Shown in pieces: positions 1 to 7,038 of a DNA stretch of 15,666 bases (the stretch's first letter is position 1; each line of letters starts with the position of its first letter). The stretch comes from an uncultured Eubacteriales bacterium. GTDB taxonomy: Bacteria; Bacillota; Clostridia; Oscillospirales; Oscillospiraceae. The stretch covers positions 1-15,666 of the forward strand of contig CAJLWS010000016.1 in the NCBI GenBank assembly GCA_905210385.1, written 5' to 3'. A program made the position numbers and the translations under genes. Under the pieces are notes generated by a model. It made no database searches, had not been told where the DNA came from, and saw only the letters and a list, made by a program, of their open reading frames with translations.

Positions 1-783
1 TTTGCCGCCGCTGCCCACGCCCATGGGGTGCCCCTCATTGTGGACAACACCTTCGCCACCCCCTGGGGCTGCCGGCCCATTGAGTGGGGAGCGGACATTG
101 TCATCCACTCCACCACCAAATACCTGGACGGCCACGCTGCGGCGGTGGGGGGCGCCATCGTGGACTCGGGCAACTTTAACTGGGCGGCCCATGCCGACAA
201 GTTCCCCGGCTTGACCACCCCCGATGAGAGCTATCATGGCATCACCTACATCGAGAAGTTCGGCCAGGGGGGCGCCTACATCACCAAGGCGGTGGCCCAG
301 CTCATGCGGGACTTTGGATCAACCCCTGCGCCTATGAACGCTTGGCTTTTGGGTATGGGGATGGAGACCCTGCCTCTGCGCATGGCCCGGCACAGCCAGA
401 GCGGGCTGGGCATGGCCCGGTATCTCCAGGACCACCCCAAGGTAGCCTGGGTGCGCTACCCTGGCCTGCCGGGGGACAAATACTATGAACTGGCACAAAA
501 GTATCTGCCCAAAGGAGCCAGCGGCGTGGTGTCCTTTGGGGTGAAGGGGGGCCGGGCCGCGGCGGAGCGGTTCATGGCGGGGCTGAAACTGTGCTCCATC
601 GCCACCCATGTGGCAGATGCCAAGACCTGTGTGCTCCACCCCGCCTCCGCCACCCACCGTCAGATGAACGACCAGGAGCTGGAGGCTGCCGGGGTGGGAC
701 CTGACCTGATTCGGCTGTCCGTGGGGTTGGAAGATTTGGACGATTTGATCGGGGATGTGGAGCAGGCTCTGGCTGGGGTCTGA
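1..783 (+). CDS. metY: O-acetylhomoserine sulfhydrylase, 3' part (5' end outside window)
   Basis: This is a PLP-dependent enzyme of the Cys/Met metabolism family. It would make homocysteine from O-acetylhomoserine and sulfide in the cytosol during methionine synthesis. The reading frame is open from base 1, so the N-terminal part lies outside the window; 260 residues are present. The PLP-lysine motif HSTTKYLDGH is seen with its lysine codon at 118-120. The VDNTFATP stretch, the long MetY-type insert (ADKFPGLTTPDESYHG) and the C-terminal IRLSVGLEDLDDLIGD motif all fit MetY better than the shorter cystathionine enzymes. A strong terminator follows 23 bases after the stop, so this is the last gene of its unit. 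No frameshift is seen. The choice of MetY over MetZ or a gamma-lyase rests on motif memory, not on a search. Confidence 0.93.
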   Translation, partial: FAAAAHAHGVPLIVDNTFATPWGCRPIEWGADIVIHSTTKYLDGHAAAVGGAIVDSGNFNWAAHADKFPGLTTPDESYHGITYIEKFGQGGAYITKAVAQLMRDFGSTPAPMNAWLLGMGMETLPLRMARHSQSGLGMARYLQDHPKVAWVRYPGLPGDKYYELAQKYLPKGASGVVSFGVKGGRAAAERFMAGLKLCSIATHVADAKTCVLHPASATHRQMNDQELEAAGVGPDLIRLSVGLEDLDDLIGDVEQALAGV

Positions 784-805
784 TTGAAGGGAAGAGAACA
801 AACTG

Positions 806-853
806 GGCGCCAGGGGGCGGGAGAGAGACCCGCCCCCCGGCGCCTGCTTTTTT
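806..853 (+). terminator. Rho-independent terminator of metY
   Basis: Left arm 806-821 (GGCGCC-A-GGGGGCGGG) pairs with right arm 829-844 (CCCGCCCCC-C-GGCGCC), with one mismatch. The loop is AGAGAGA, and six T's follow at 848-853. The stem is very GC-rich and lies just after the metY stop. Confidence 0.92.
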
Positions 854-899
854 GGATGCGCAATCTGGGAAAAGTCCAGGGAAGGGACGAAAATTTTAC

Positions 900-930
900 T
901 TGACCTTCCACCAGATATAAGGTCTAATAT
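900..930 (+). promoter_or_regulatory. MerR-type promoter/operator (19-bp spacer with dyad)
   Basis: A -35 box TTGACC (900-905) and a -10 box TAATAT (925-930) are 19 bp apart, longer than the usual 17. Inside the spacer is a perfect dyad, GACCTT (902-907) and AAGGTC (919-924), centred at 913. This layout is the hallmark of promoters activated by MerR-family proteins, which untwist an over-long spacer. A MerR gene starts 25 bp downstream, so autoregulation of the whole operon is likely. The boxes and dyad are seen; the regulator assignment is inferred. Confidence 0.8.
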
Positions 931-954
931 GAACACAGAAAGGGGAAGGCGCCG

Positions 955-1605
955 GTGAAGATCAACGAAGTGGAGCGGCTGGTGGGCATCACTAAGGGCA
1001 ACATCCGATTCTATGAAAAGGAGGGGCTGCTCAGCCCAGGCCGCAACAGCGAAAACGGCTATCGGGACTACAGCGAGACAGATGTGGTGTGGCTGAAGAA
1101 GATCAAGCTGCTACGGCTGCTGGACGTGCCCATTGAGGAGATCCTCCGGCTGAAAGCGGGAAGCCTCACCCTGGCTGACGCCATGGACCGGCATATGATT
1201 CAGATGAAGCGCCGGCAGGCCAACCTGGCAGCGATCCATGGGATGTGCGCCGCGCTGCGGGACAGCCGCCAGACCCTGGACAGCTTGGATGTGGACCGGG
1301 CGCTGGAGCAGGTCCGCCAGCAGGAACAGGAGGGGACCAGATTTGTGGATGTGAGGAAGCGGGATCACCGGAGCAAGTATCTGGGCGCGGTCTGGGGCGC
1401 GGCAGTCATGCTGGTCCTGATGGCGGGATTGTTTGCCCTGATCGTATGGGGATTCACCATTTCCCCGGAGGAAGCGCCGCCCCTGGCGCTCATTATAGTG
1501 CTGGCGGCCATCCCGCTGGTGATCATCTTTGGGGTGCTGCTGGCGCTGTACCAACGGATCAAGCAGATCAGAGGAGGGGAAGAGGATGCTGCTGCTGAAT
1601 ATTGA
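955..1605 (+). CDS. MerR-family regulator with two C-terminal membrane helices
   Basis: One-component transcriptional regulator of 216 aa. Residues 1-70 form the MerR winged-helix DNA-binding domain (VGITKGNIRFYEKEGLL, then NGYRDYSETDV). Residues about 75-125 are a charged helix with coiled-coil character, the usual MerR dimer helix. Two hydrophobic segments follow at about 143-168 and 176-199, with a short loop between them and a charged tail, so both ends should be cytosolic and the protein membrane-anchored. No cysteine metal site typical of metal-sensing MerR proteins is visible. The start is GTG at 955, with AGGGGAAGG at 941-949. The stop overlaps the next gene by 20 bp. The operator-like promoter just upstream suggests it controls its own operon. 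The signal it senses is unknown; a membrane or lipid-related cue is an inference from the anchor and the ABC neighbours. Confidence 0.9.
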   Translation: MKINEVERLVGITKGNIRFYEKEGLLSPGRNSENGYRDYSETDVVWLKKIKLLRLLDVPIEEILRLKAGSLTLADAMDRHMIQMKRRQANLAAIHGMCAALRDSRQTLDSLDVDRALEQVRQQEQEGTRFVDVRKRDHRSKYLGAVWGAAVMLVLMAGLFALIVWGFTISPEEAPPLALIIVLAAIPLVIIFGVLLALYQRIKQIRGGEEDAAAEY

Positions 1606-1945
1606 ATACATTCCCGGCAAACGCATTGAGGCATTGGGGATGGTGAAAGGGAGTACGGTGTATTCTAAGAGCTTCGGAAAAGACTTCATGGCGGGGATGA
1701 AGACCCTGGTAGGAGGGGAGATCGAGGGCTATACCGATCTGCTCAGCCAGGCCAGGCAGATTGCCACCAAACGGATGGTGGATGAGGCGGCGGAGCTGGA
1801 GGCGGACGGAGTCATTGGAATCCGCTATGCATCCGCTTCCATCATGCAGGGGGCGGCGGAGATCACCGCTTACGGTACCGCCGTGCGCATCCTGGGAGTG
1901 GAACCCCGGACGGATTCCACCACAGAAAATTTGGCGGGAAAATGA
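1586..1945 (+). CDS. UPF0145/YbjQ-like (putative heavy-metal-binding domain) protein
   Basis: Small cytosolic protein of 119 aa, close to the family's usual length of about 105-110. Family-like features are the KSFGKDFMAGMKTLVGGEI stretch, the amphipathic helix around QARQIATKRMVDEAAELEA, then ADGVIGIRYAS and a closing beta strand AEITAYGTAVRIL. The family forms pentamers; its biochemical role is not firmly known. The start ATG at 1586 is chosen because GAGGAGGGGA lies at 1571-1580 and the protein then begins at the family's usual N-terminus. It overlaps the end of the MerR gene, which suggests translational coupling. A strong hairpin follows before the ABC genes. Placement between a MerR regulator and an ABC transporter suggests a helper or sensor role in the same response; this is inference. 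Confidence 0.85.
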   Translation: MLLLNIEYIPGKRIEALGMVKGSTVYSKSFGKDFMAGMKTLVGGEIEGYTDLLSQARQIATKRMVDEAAELEADGVIGIRYASASIMQGAAEITAYGTAVRILGVEPRTDSTTENLAGK

Positions 1946-1948
1946 AGA

Positions 1949-1992
1949 CCTGAAAGCTGGTGTAAGGTTGGAAGAGCGCACCGGCTTTCAGG
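1949..1992 (+). promoter_or_regulatory. Intercistronic stem-loop between the UPF0145 and ABC genes
   Basis: CCTGAAAGCTGGTG (1949-1962) pairs with CACCGGCTTTCAGG (1979-1992): 14 pairs including one G-U, around a 16-nt loop. No T-run follows; the next element is the ribosome binding site of the ABC ATPase (GGAGGA, 1999-2004). It therefore looks like an mRNA processing or stability element, or a partial attenuator, rather than a full terminator. Confidence 0.6.
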
Positions 1993-2011
1993 AGAAACGG
2001 AGGAAATACCC

Positions 2012-2728
2012 ATGTTGAAAATTGAACACTATTCCAAGACTTACTCCGGCGGGCACAGGGCGGTAGACGACCTGTCCCTACATGTGCTGCCCGGGGAGAT
2101 CTACGGGTTCATCGGACATAACGGGGCGGGCAAGACCACCACGCTCCGGGCGGTGGCCGGAGTGATGGACTTCACTGAGGGACGCATCCTCATTGACGGC
2201 CATGACATTAAGAAGGAGCCGGTGCCGGCCAAGAAAGTCACCGCCTTCCTGCCTGACAACCCGGACCTCTACGAGTTCATGAAGGGAATTGACTTTCTCA
2301 ATTTCATTGCAGACCTCTACGATATTCCTGCCGACCAGCGCACCCGGGATATCCGCACCTATGCCGATGCCTTTGAACTAACTGGAAATCTGGGTTCCCC
2401 CATCGGCAGCTACTCCCACGGCATGCGGCAGAAACTGGCCCTGATTTCCGCGTTCCTCCGGCACCCGAAACTACTGGTGCTGGATGAGCCCTTTGTGGGA
2501 CTGGATCCCTCCGCCTCCCACCTGATGAAGGAGTTTCTGGCCCAGCTGTGCAGGGAGGGCAGTGCGGTCTTCTTTTCCACCCATGTACTGGAGGTGGCGG
2601 AAAAACTGTGCGATAAGATTGCCATCATCAAGAACGGGCGATTGGTAAGATGCGGGCCCACCCAGGAGCTGGTGGGGGACTCTGATCTGGAGAGCGTGTT
2701 CCTGGAACTGGAGGGAGAGAAAGCATGA
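2012..2728 (+). CDS. ABC transporter ATP-binding protein
   Basis: Cytosolic ATPase subunit of 238 aa that powers the permease encoded next. Motifs occur in the expected order: Walker A GHNGAGKT (35-42), a signature in the variant form YSHGMRQK (134-141), Walker B LLVLDEP (154-160) and the H-loop histidine in STHVLEVA (H191). The usual Q-loop glutamine region reads FLPDNPDLYE, as in export-type ATPases related to EcsA and bacitracin/Natrium-type exporters. The start ATG has GGAGGA at 1999-2004. The stop overlaps the start of the permease gene (ATGA at 2725-2728), so the two subunits are translationally coupled and most likely form one exporter. The substrate cannot be read from the sequence. 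Confidence 0.95.
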   Translation: MLKIEHYSKTYSGGHRAVDDLSLHVLPGEIYGFIGHNGAGKTTTLRAVAGVMDFTEGRILIDGHDIKKEPVPAKKVTAFLPDNPDLYEFMKGIDFLNFIADLYDIPADQRTRDIRTYADAFELTGNLGSPIGSYSHGMRQKLALISAFLRHPKLLVLDEPFVGLDPSASHLMKEFLAQLCREGSAVFFSTHVLEVAEKLCDKIAIIKNGRLVRCGPTQELVGDSDLESVFLELEGEKA

Positions 2729-4314
2729 AGAAATTCCTCGCGCTGCTGAAGGTGAGTGTCAAGGCCATGCTCCTCACTTCCTCAGGGGTTGGGATGGGCA
2801 AACGCCGCCGGGCGGTGTCCGGCGTGGGCGCGGTGGTGCTCATTGCCTTTCTGGGCCTGTACCTGTCCAGCATGTACAGCTTCATGCTGGTGGATGTGCT
2901 CGCCCCCGTGGGCATGGAGAGCTTGGTGCTGGTGTTTATGGGGCTGACGGCCCTGTTCGGCGGTTTGCTGTTTACTGTGTTTGCCGTGCGCGGGGTGCTC
3001 TTTGGAGGAAAGGACAATGATCTGATGCTGTCCCTGCCCGTGCCTGCCTCCCTGTTGGTGGCCAGCCGGATGGCGGCCATCTATCTGGAGAACTTGGTGT
3101 TCTCCTTCTTTGTCCTGTTGCCCGCGGGAGCGGCCTGCTTCTTTTTGGGAAGTCAGGACTATGGCGCGGGGCTGTGGATCAGGGTGGTGCTGGCCGCTCT
3201 GGCCCTGCCCCTGCTGGACACCGCTCTGTCCGTACTGCTGGGGGCGGGACTGGCCTTTCTCTCCTCTAAGGTGTCCAAGGGAAAGGCACTGGGACAGAAC
3301 GTGGTGATGGCGCTGTTCCTCGTGGCGGTGTTCTACTTCTCCTTCCGGCTCAACGACTTGATTGCGGAGCTGGCAGTCCATGCGGCCGGGATTAAGGAGG
3401 GAATGACCTGGGCGGCCCCACTGCTATGGATGGCAGACGGAGTGCTGGGCGACTGGGGGCTGCTGCTGGCCTTTCTGGCTTGCTGTGCCATTCCCTTTGC
3501 TCTGGTGGCCCTGGTGCTGGGCAAGGGCTACCGGCGGGCGGTGACCGCCTTTCAGACTCGGACGGCCCGCAGCGACTACAGGCTTACGGCCCAGTCCGCA
3601 GCCGGGCAGCGAAAAGCCTTGCTGCGCAAGGAGGCCAAGCGATTTTTCGGGACCCCCATCTACTTCTGGAACGGAGGGCTGGGGCTCATCTTTTTGCTGG
3701 TGCTCGGCGGGGCGGCGGTGGTCAAGCGGGGAGATCTCCAGGCCTTGCTGAGCCAGCTGAACGGGATGCTCCCGGTGGCCCCGCTGGCTGGGGCGGTGAT
3801 GGGTTTTTGCCTCTCCATGACGGTGGTATGCGCTCCCTCCGTCAGCCTGGAGGGCCAGTGCCTGTGGATCCTACGGGAGGCACCGGTGAGGGAGAAAACG
3901 CTTCTGTGGGTCAAGACCGGATTCCAGCTGCTGTTGACCCTCCCCTGTACCATCATTGCTGCCGCATGCCTGACCTGGGCTCTGGCCCTGCCGGCGTGGC
4001 AGGGAGGTCTGCTGCTGTTGGCCATGGGGGCCTTCTGCGTGGGCAGCGCCTGCTTTGGTATGATGATGGGGCTTACCTTTCCCAAGTTGGATGCCGCCAA
4101 CGAGGCTCTGGTCATCAAGCAATCCATGTCGGTAACCCTGGCCATGTTTGTTCCCATGGGAGCGTTGGCGCTGGCAGGGGTGGCGTGTTGGCTAGGCAGT
4201 ATGCTGAGCCCGGAGGCAATGCTGCTTTTGCCCACTGCACTGCTTGTGATACTGGCTGTCCTATGCTGGCTGTGGCTAGAGAACCGGGGACCGGCGCTTT
4301 TGAAGAGATTATAG
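2725..4314 (+). CDS. Large ABC-2-like exporter permease
   Basis: Integral membrane protein of 529 aa with roughly twelve hydrophobic segments and almost no large soluble domain; partner of the upstream ATPase. The protein looks two-fold. Each half opens with a basic cytosolic stretch (KRRR near residue 26; RKEAKRFFG near 297) followed by several membrane helices. A DNDLMLSLPV motif at 97-106, after the third hydrophobic segment, is typical of this group of putative ABC exporter permeases, where a short cytosolic coupling region contacts the ATPase. The start ATG overlaps the ATPase stop and has GGAGGGAGAG just upstream. A long hairpin terminator closes the operon after the stop. Export of a peptide, antimicrobial or lipid is plausible for the family; the substrate is unknown. 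Confidence 0.85.
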   Translation: MKKFLALLKVSVKAMLLTSSGVGMGKRRRAVSGVGAVVLIAFLGLYLSSMYSFMLVDVLAPVGMESLVLVFMGLTALFGGLLFTVFAVRGVLFGGKDNDLMLSLPVPASLLVASRMAAIYLENLVFSFFVLLPAGAACFFLGSQDYGAGLWIRVVLAALALPLLDTALSVLLGAGLAFLSSKVSKGKALGQNVVMALFLVAVFYFSFRLNDLIAELAVHAAGIKEGMTWAAPLLWMADGVLGDWGLLLAFLACCAIPFALVALVLGKGYRRAVTAFQTRTARSDYRLTAQSAAGQRKALLRKEAKRFFGTPIYFWNGGLGLIFLLVLGGAAVVKRGDLQALLSQLNGMLPVAPLAGAVMGFCLSMTVVCAPSVSLEGQCLWILREAPVREKTLLWVKTGFQLLLTLPCTIIAAACLTWALALPAWQGGLLLLAMGAFCVGSACFGMMMGLTFPKLDAANEALVIKQSMSVTLAMFVPMGALALAGVACWLGSMLSPEAMLLLPTALLVILAVLCWLWLENRGPALLKRL

Positions 4315-4382
4315 AAATCACTATCCCAACGCTGAGAAATGGACCCCATTTCGAAGGCGGTGGCGGAAAGGGCAGAGACGGC

Positions 4383-4434
4383 AACGCTTCCCCGGATCAG
4401 TACGATGTTTGGTACTGGTCTGGGGAAGCGTTTT
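4383..4434 (+). terminator. Terminator of the MerR-ABC operon
   Basis: AACGCTTCCCC (4383-4393) pairs with GGGGAAGCGTT (4422-4432). An inner arm GATCAGTAC pairs with GTACTGGTC with one G-U, and the loop is short. It ends in a TTTT run. The stem of about 20 bp sits between two converging genes (stops at 4314 and 4500), so it may also stop leftward transcripts, although the leftward tail has no T-run. Confidence 0.8.
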
Positions 4435-4499
4435 GAAAGTAGGATGATTTTTGGGAAGGAAGCCCCCGGCGGTTTGTGAAAACTTGAATAGAGAGAAAA

Positions 4500-5543
4500 C
4501 TATGACACCACCGGCTGATTGCCAGTGGACCACACATGCTGCTCCTTGGCGGCGGCAGGCGTATTCTGGGCCATGACGCCCACCAGCTTGTGGGGGACAT
4601 AGGGCTCCTCCAGGTAGGCGCACTCCTCTGGAGTCAGCTTTAGGTCCACAGCCTTGACGGCCCCCTCAATGTGGCGCACCTTGGTTGCGCCCACCACCGG
4701 AGCTGGTACTTTTGTCAGGAGCCAGGCCAGCGAGACCTCCGTCATGGAGATGCCCCGCCGATCCGCAATCTCCGCCACCCGGTCGATGATGACCTGGTCC
4801 TTCTGGGCGGTGGCGTCGTACTTAAACTTGGCGTAGCTGTCCTCCTCCAGCCGTTTGGAGGTCTCGCCGGGATGCTTGGAGAGCCGGCCGCCGGCCAGGG
4901 AACTGTACGGCGTCATGGCGATATTGTCCTCGGCGCACAGCTTGGCCATCTCCCGCTCCTCCTCCCGGAAGATCAGGTTGTAGTGGCCTTGGATGGACAC
5001 GAACTTGGCAAAGCCCTCCCGCTCCGCCAGGGCGTTGGCCTTTGCAAGCTGGTAGGCAAAACAGTTGGAGATTCCGATATACCGGACTTTTCCCGCTTGC
5101 ACAACCCGGTTGAGGCCGTCCATGATGTCGTGGAGTGGGGTCTGGTAATCCCACATGTGGTAGATATACAAGTCGATATAGTCCAGCCCCAGGTTCCTCA
5201 GGCTGGTGTTCACCATGGTTTCAATATGTCGCTGCCCGGAGACACCCGCGGCAATCTCCTCCTGGGTGCGGGGGAGGAACTTGGTGGCCACAACCACCTT
5301 GTCCCGCTCAGCAAAATCCCGCAGGGCACGGCCCAGATACTGCTCGCTGGTGCCACTCTGATAGCCGATGGCAGTGTCGAAGAAGTTGACGCCCAGCTCC
5401 AGGCCCTGCTTGATGACCTCACGGGAGTGTGCTTCGTCCAGGGTCCAGCTGTGCTGTCCATTCTTGGCATCGCCGAATCCCATGCATCCCATGCAGATGC
5501 GGGAGACGTTCAGGTCGGAATTGCCCAGTTTCGCGTACTGCAT
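4500..5543 (-). CDS. Aldo/keto reductase (YajO/AKR13-like)
   Basis: NAD(P)H-dependent (beta/alpha)8-barrel reductase of 347 aa that would reduce aldehydes or ketones in the cytosol. The catalytic tetrad is visible: D56 and Y61 (FFDTAIGYQSG), K88 (VVATKF) and H129 (IYHMWD). The C-terminal cofactor region contains VVGATKVRHIEGAV. The start ATG at 5543 is chosen because AAGGAG lies just upstream and MQYAKLGNSDLNVSRI is the standard AKR N-terminus; the longer open frame up to 5684 only overlaps the cupin gene. It lies 10 bp after the cupin stop, in one operon with it. The substrate is not predictable from the sequence. Confidence 0.93.
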   Translation of the reverse strand: MQYAKLGNSDLNVSRICMGCMGFGDAKNGQHSWTLDEAHSREVIKQGLELGVNFFDTAIGYQSGTSEQYLGRALRDFAERDKVVVATKFLPRTQEEIAAGVSGQRHIETMVNTSLRNLGLDYIDLYIYHMWDYQTPLHDIMDGLNRVVQAGKVRYIGISNCFAYQLAKANALAEREGFAKFVSIQGHYNLIFREEEREMAKLCAEDNIAMTPYSSLAGGRLSKHPGETSKRLEEDSYAKFKYDATAQKDQVIIDRVAEIADRRGISMTEVSLAWLLTKVPAPVVGATKVRHIEGAVKAVDLKLTPEECAYLEEPYVPHKLVGVMAQNTPAAAKEQHVWSTGNQPVVS

Positions 5544-5553
5544 CTCCGGCTCC

Positions 5554-6000
5554 TTACTCCAGCCCGTTGTAGGTCTCGCCGTCCACCGGCTCACACCACT
5601 CGTTGGAGGTCTCCTCTCCGGGGACCTCCACAGCAATGTGGGAGAACCAGCTGTCCTTCTTCGCTCCATGCCAGTGCTTGACATCTGCGGGAATGGTGAT
5701 GACTGTGCCGGGGGTGAGGCTCACGGCGGGCTTGCCCTCCTCCTGGTACCAGCCCTCGCCGGCGGTGCAGATCAGCAGCTGACCGCCGCCGCTCTTGGCA
5801 TGATGGATATGCCAGTTGTTCCGGCAGCCCGGTTCAAAGGTGACGTTGGCCAGGAACACCGGGCACTTGCCCGGCTCTGTCAACGGGTTTAGGTAGGAGT
5901 TCCCAATGAAATATTGGGCGTAGGCGGTGTTGGGCTGGCCAAGGCCAAAGTGGTTTTCCTGGTCGAAGGAGGCTTTGTCTTGAAATTTCACAAGGATCAT
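5554..6000 (-). CDS. Cupin-domain protein
   Basis: Small single-domain cupin of 148 aa. Cupin motif 1 contains H64, H66 and Q74 (NNWHIHHAKSGGGQ) and motif 2 contains the HWHGA histidines (H109/H111), so a metal site seems complete. Such stand-alone cupins often sit beside aldo/keto reductases and are annotated as dioxygenase- or decarboxylase-like without proof. The start is uncertain. ATG at 6000 has its GGAAAGG directly next to it with no spacing, while GTG at 5991 has the same GGAAAGG at an ideal 9-nt spacing, so the protein may be three residues shorter. A good promoter lies at 6104-6132. The gene is probably co-transcribed with the aldo/keto reductase downstream. Confidence 0.88.
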   Translation of the reverse strand: MILVKFQDKASFDQENHFGLGQPNTAYAQYFIGNSYLNPLTEPGKCPVFLANVTFEPGCRNNWHIHHAKSGGGQLLICTAGEGWYQEEGKPAVSLTPGTVITIPADVKHWHGAKKDSWFSHIAVEVPGEETSNEWCEPVDGETYNGLE

Positions 6001-6080
6001 CCTTTCCGTTGATGTTGTGGGCAGAGGCGTTCCGGTGGGCTGGGCCGCAGAGCGAATGCGGCCGAGGCGCCAAGGAAGCC

Positions 6081-6100
6081 GTTCGATCGTGGGATCTAAC
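6081..6100 (-). promoter_or_regulatory. Inverted repeat over the cupin start region, operator candidate
   Basis: On the minus strand GTTAGATC and GATCGAAC are separated by CCAC, an 8-bp inverted repeat with one mismatch. It begins three bases after the -10 box, covering the expected transcription start. That is where a repressor would act. No matching regulator is identified. Confidence 0.4.
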
Positions 6101-6103
6101 CAT

Positions 6104-6132
6104 ATTATAGGAAAAACGGGCGCTGCTGTCTA
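6104..6132 (-). promoter_or_regulatory. Sigma-A-type promoter for the cupin-AKR operon
   Basis: Minus-strand TAGACA (6127-6132, 5 of 6 bases of the consensus) and a perfect TATAAT (6104-6109), with a 17-bp spacer. The leader to the cupin start is about 95 nt. Confidence 0.75.
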
Positions 6133-6189
6133 ATGCCTATGTTTTATTTTTTTAGATGCATTTCTTGTATGGATCAGCGGATGAAAGGA

Positions 6190-6215
6190 CCTCCGGACTT
6201 ACCGCGGTCCGGAGG
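6190..6215 (-). terminator. Hairpin after the RibD_C-like gene, probable weak terminator
   Basis: CCTCCGGAC (6190-6198) and GTCCGGAGG (6207-6215) form a perfect 9-bp stem with an 8-nt loop, about 60 bases past the stop of the leftward gene ending at 6274. The tail on the minus strand is TCCTTTCATC, T-rich but without a clean run. Confidence 0.5.
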
Positions 6216-6273
6216 CCTAGGAGAGCGAATGCCTGTGCGCATGGTAGAAAGCGGAAGCCTTCGCGGGTTTGGC

Positions 6274-6999
6274 TTAAGGCTTTCCTGCATGGTAGCGCAG
6301 CCAGAGGGTATTGCCGGGCAGTACTTTGGCCTCTTCGACCGTGAAAGGGACAGGGACATGGTCCGGCAGAAAGGAAGCCGGTTCAAAGACGGAGAGGGCG
6401 TTGCCGCCATCTGCCACAGGAGCGATGACCAGGCTCAGCTCATCAATGAGTCCATCCTGCAGAAAGGCTTGATTGGTAATACCTCCGCCGGCAACCATCA
6501 GACGGGAAATGCCGAACGATCCGCTCAGTTTGCGCAATAGCAGGGAGCAGTCCAGACGGTCCTCACCGGCAAAGAGATAGGAGATACCCCGCTTCCGCAG
6601 ATAGGAGAGGTAGCGGGGGGAGGCCTTCTGGGTGAGGGCCTGGATGACGTGGGAGGTGGGGCGGCCCTTTCTGGCTACGAGGTGGGAGTGAAAGGCCAGC
6701 TCGCCCTGGGGATCCATGGAGACGATAAAGTTACCCACGGCGAGGCCTTCCGGATTGATGAAATCCTGCCTGGATGACTCTGGCGCCTCTTCCGGCAGAG
6801 AGGAGACGGCGCCGTCGGCATACCCACCCAGCATGGTGGTGGTTCCATACAGGGTGGCCTGACAGCGGTAGAATCCCCGCAGGGATCCATAGGCCTGCTG
6901 GGCGGGCCCGGTCTCCGGAGCGCGGAAGAAATCTCCGTCAATTTTTCCGTCCAGTGAGGTGAGCATATGGCAGACGACAAATGGGGCTTTATGTTCCAT
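6274..6999 (-). CDS. RibD C-terminal/dihydrofolate-reductase-like reductase
   Basis: Stand-alone RibD_C-type reductase of 241 aa with the dihydrofolate reductase fold; such proteins bind NADPH and reduce a pteridine-, pyrimidine- or related substrate. Visible signs are the N-terminal strand ending in MLTSLDGKIDG (12-22), the nucleotide-binding loop VAGGGITNQAF (169-179) and the following LIDELSLVIAPVADGG. The deaminase half of a true riboflavin RibD is absent, so a role in riboflavin synthesis is not implied. The start ATG at 6999 has GGGAGG upstream. The gene is 39 bp downstream of the flavin-reductase-like gene and is last in the unit before a hairpin. The substrate is unknown; a general redox or drug-reduction role is possible. 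Confidence 0.87.
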   Translation of the reverse strand: MEHKAPFVVCHMLTSLDGKIDGDFFRAPETGPAQQAYGSLRGFYRCQATLYGTTTMLGGYADGAVSSLPEEAPESSRQDFINPEGLAVGNFIVSMDPQGELAFHSHLVARKGRPTSHVIQALTQKASPRYLSYLRKRGISYLFAGEDRLDCSLLLRKLSGSFGISRLMVAGGGITNQAFLQDGLIDELSLVIAPVADGGNALSVFEPASFLPDHVPVPFTVEEAKVLPGNTLWLRYHAGKP

Positions 7000-7038
7000 A
7001 GGGACCTCCCAACTGATCGCGGCTAGACTGCCGCCGCA

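Noticed and set aside
319..936. Long minus-strand open frame over metY
   Set aside because: A shadow of the metY frame in high-GC DNA; composition is rich in P, G, H and Q and there is no family motif.
3426..4436. 336-codon frame overlapping the ABC permease
   Set aside because: Out-of-frame shadow; the permease frame has consistent membrane helices and a coupled start.
4671..5681. 336-codon plus-strand open frame opposite the aldo/keto reductase
   Set aside because: Exactly opposite a gene with a full AKR catalytic tetrad; no ribosome binding site and low-complexity composition.
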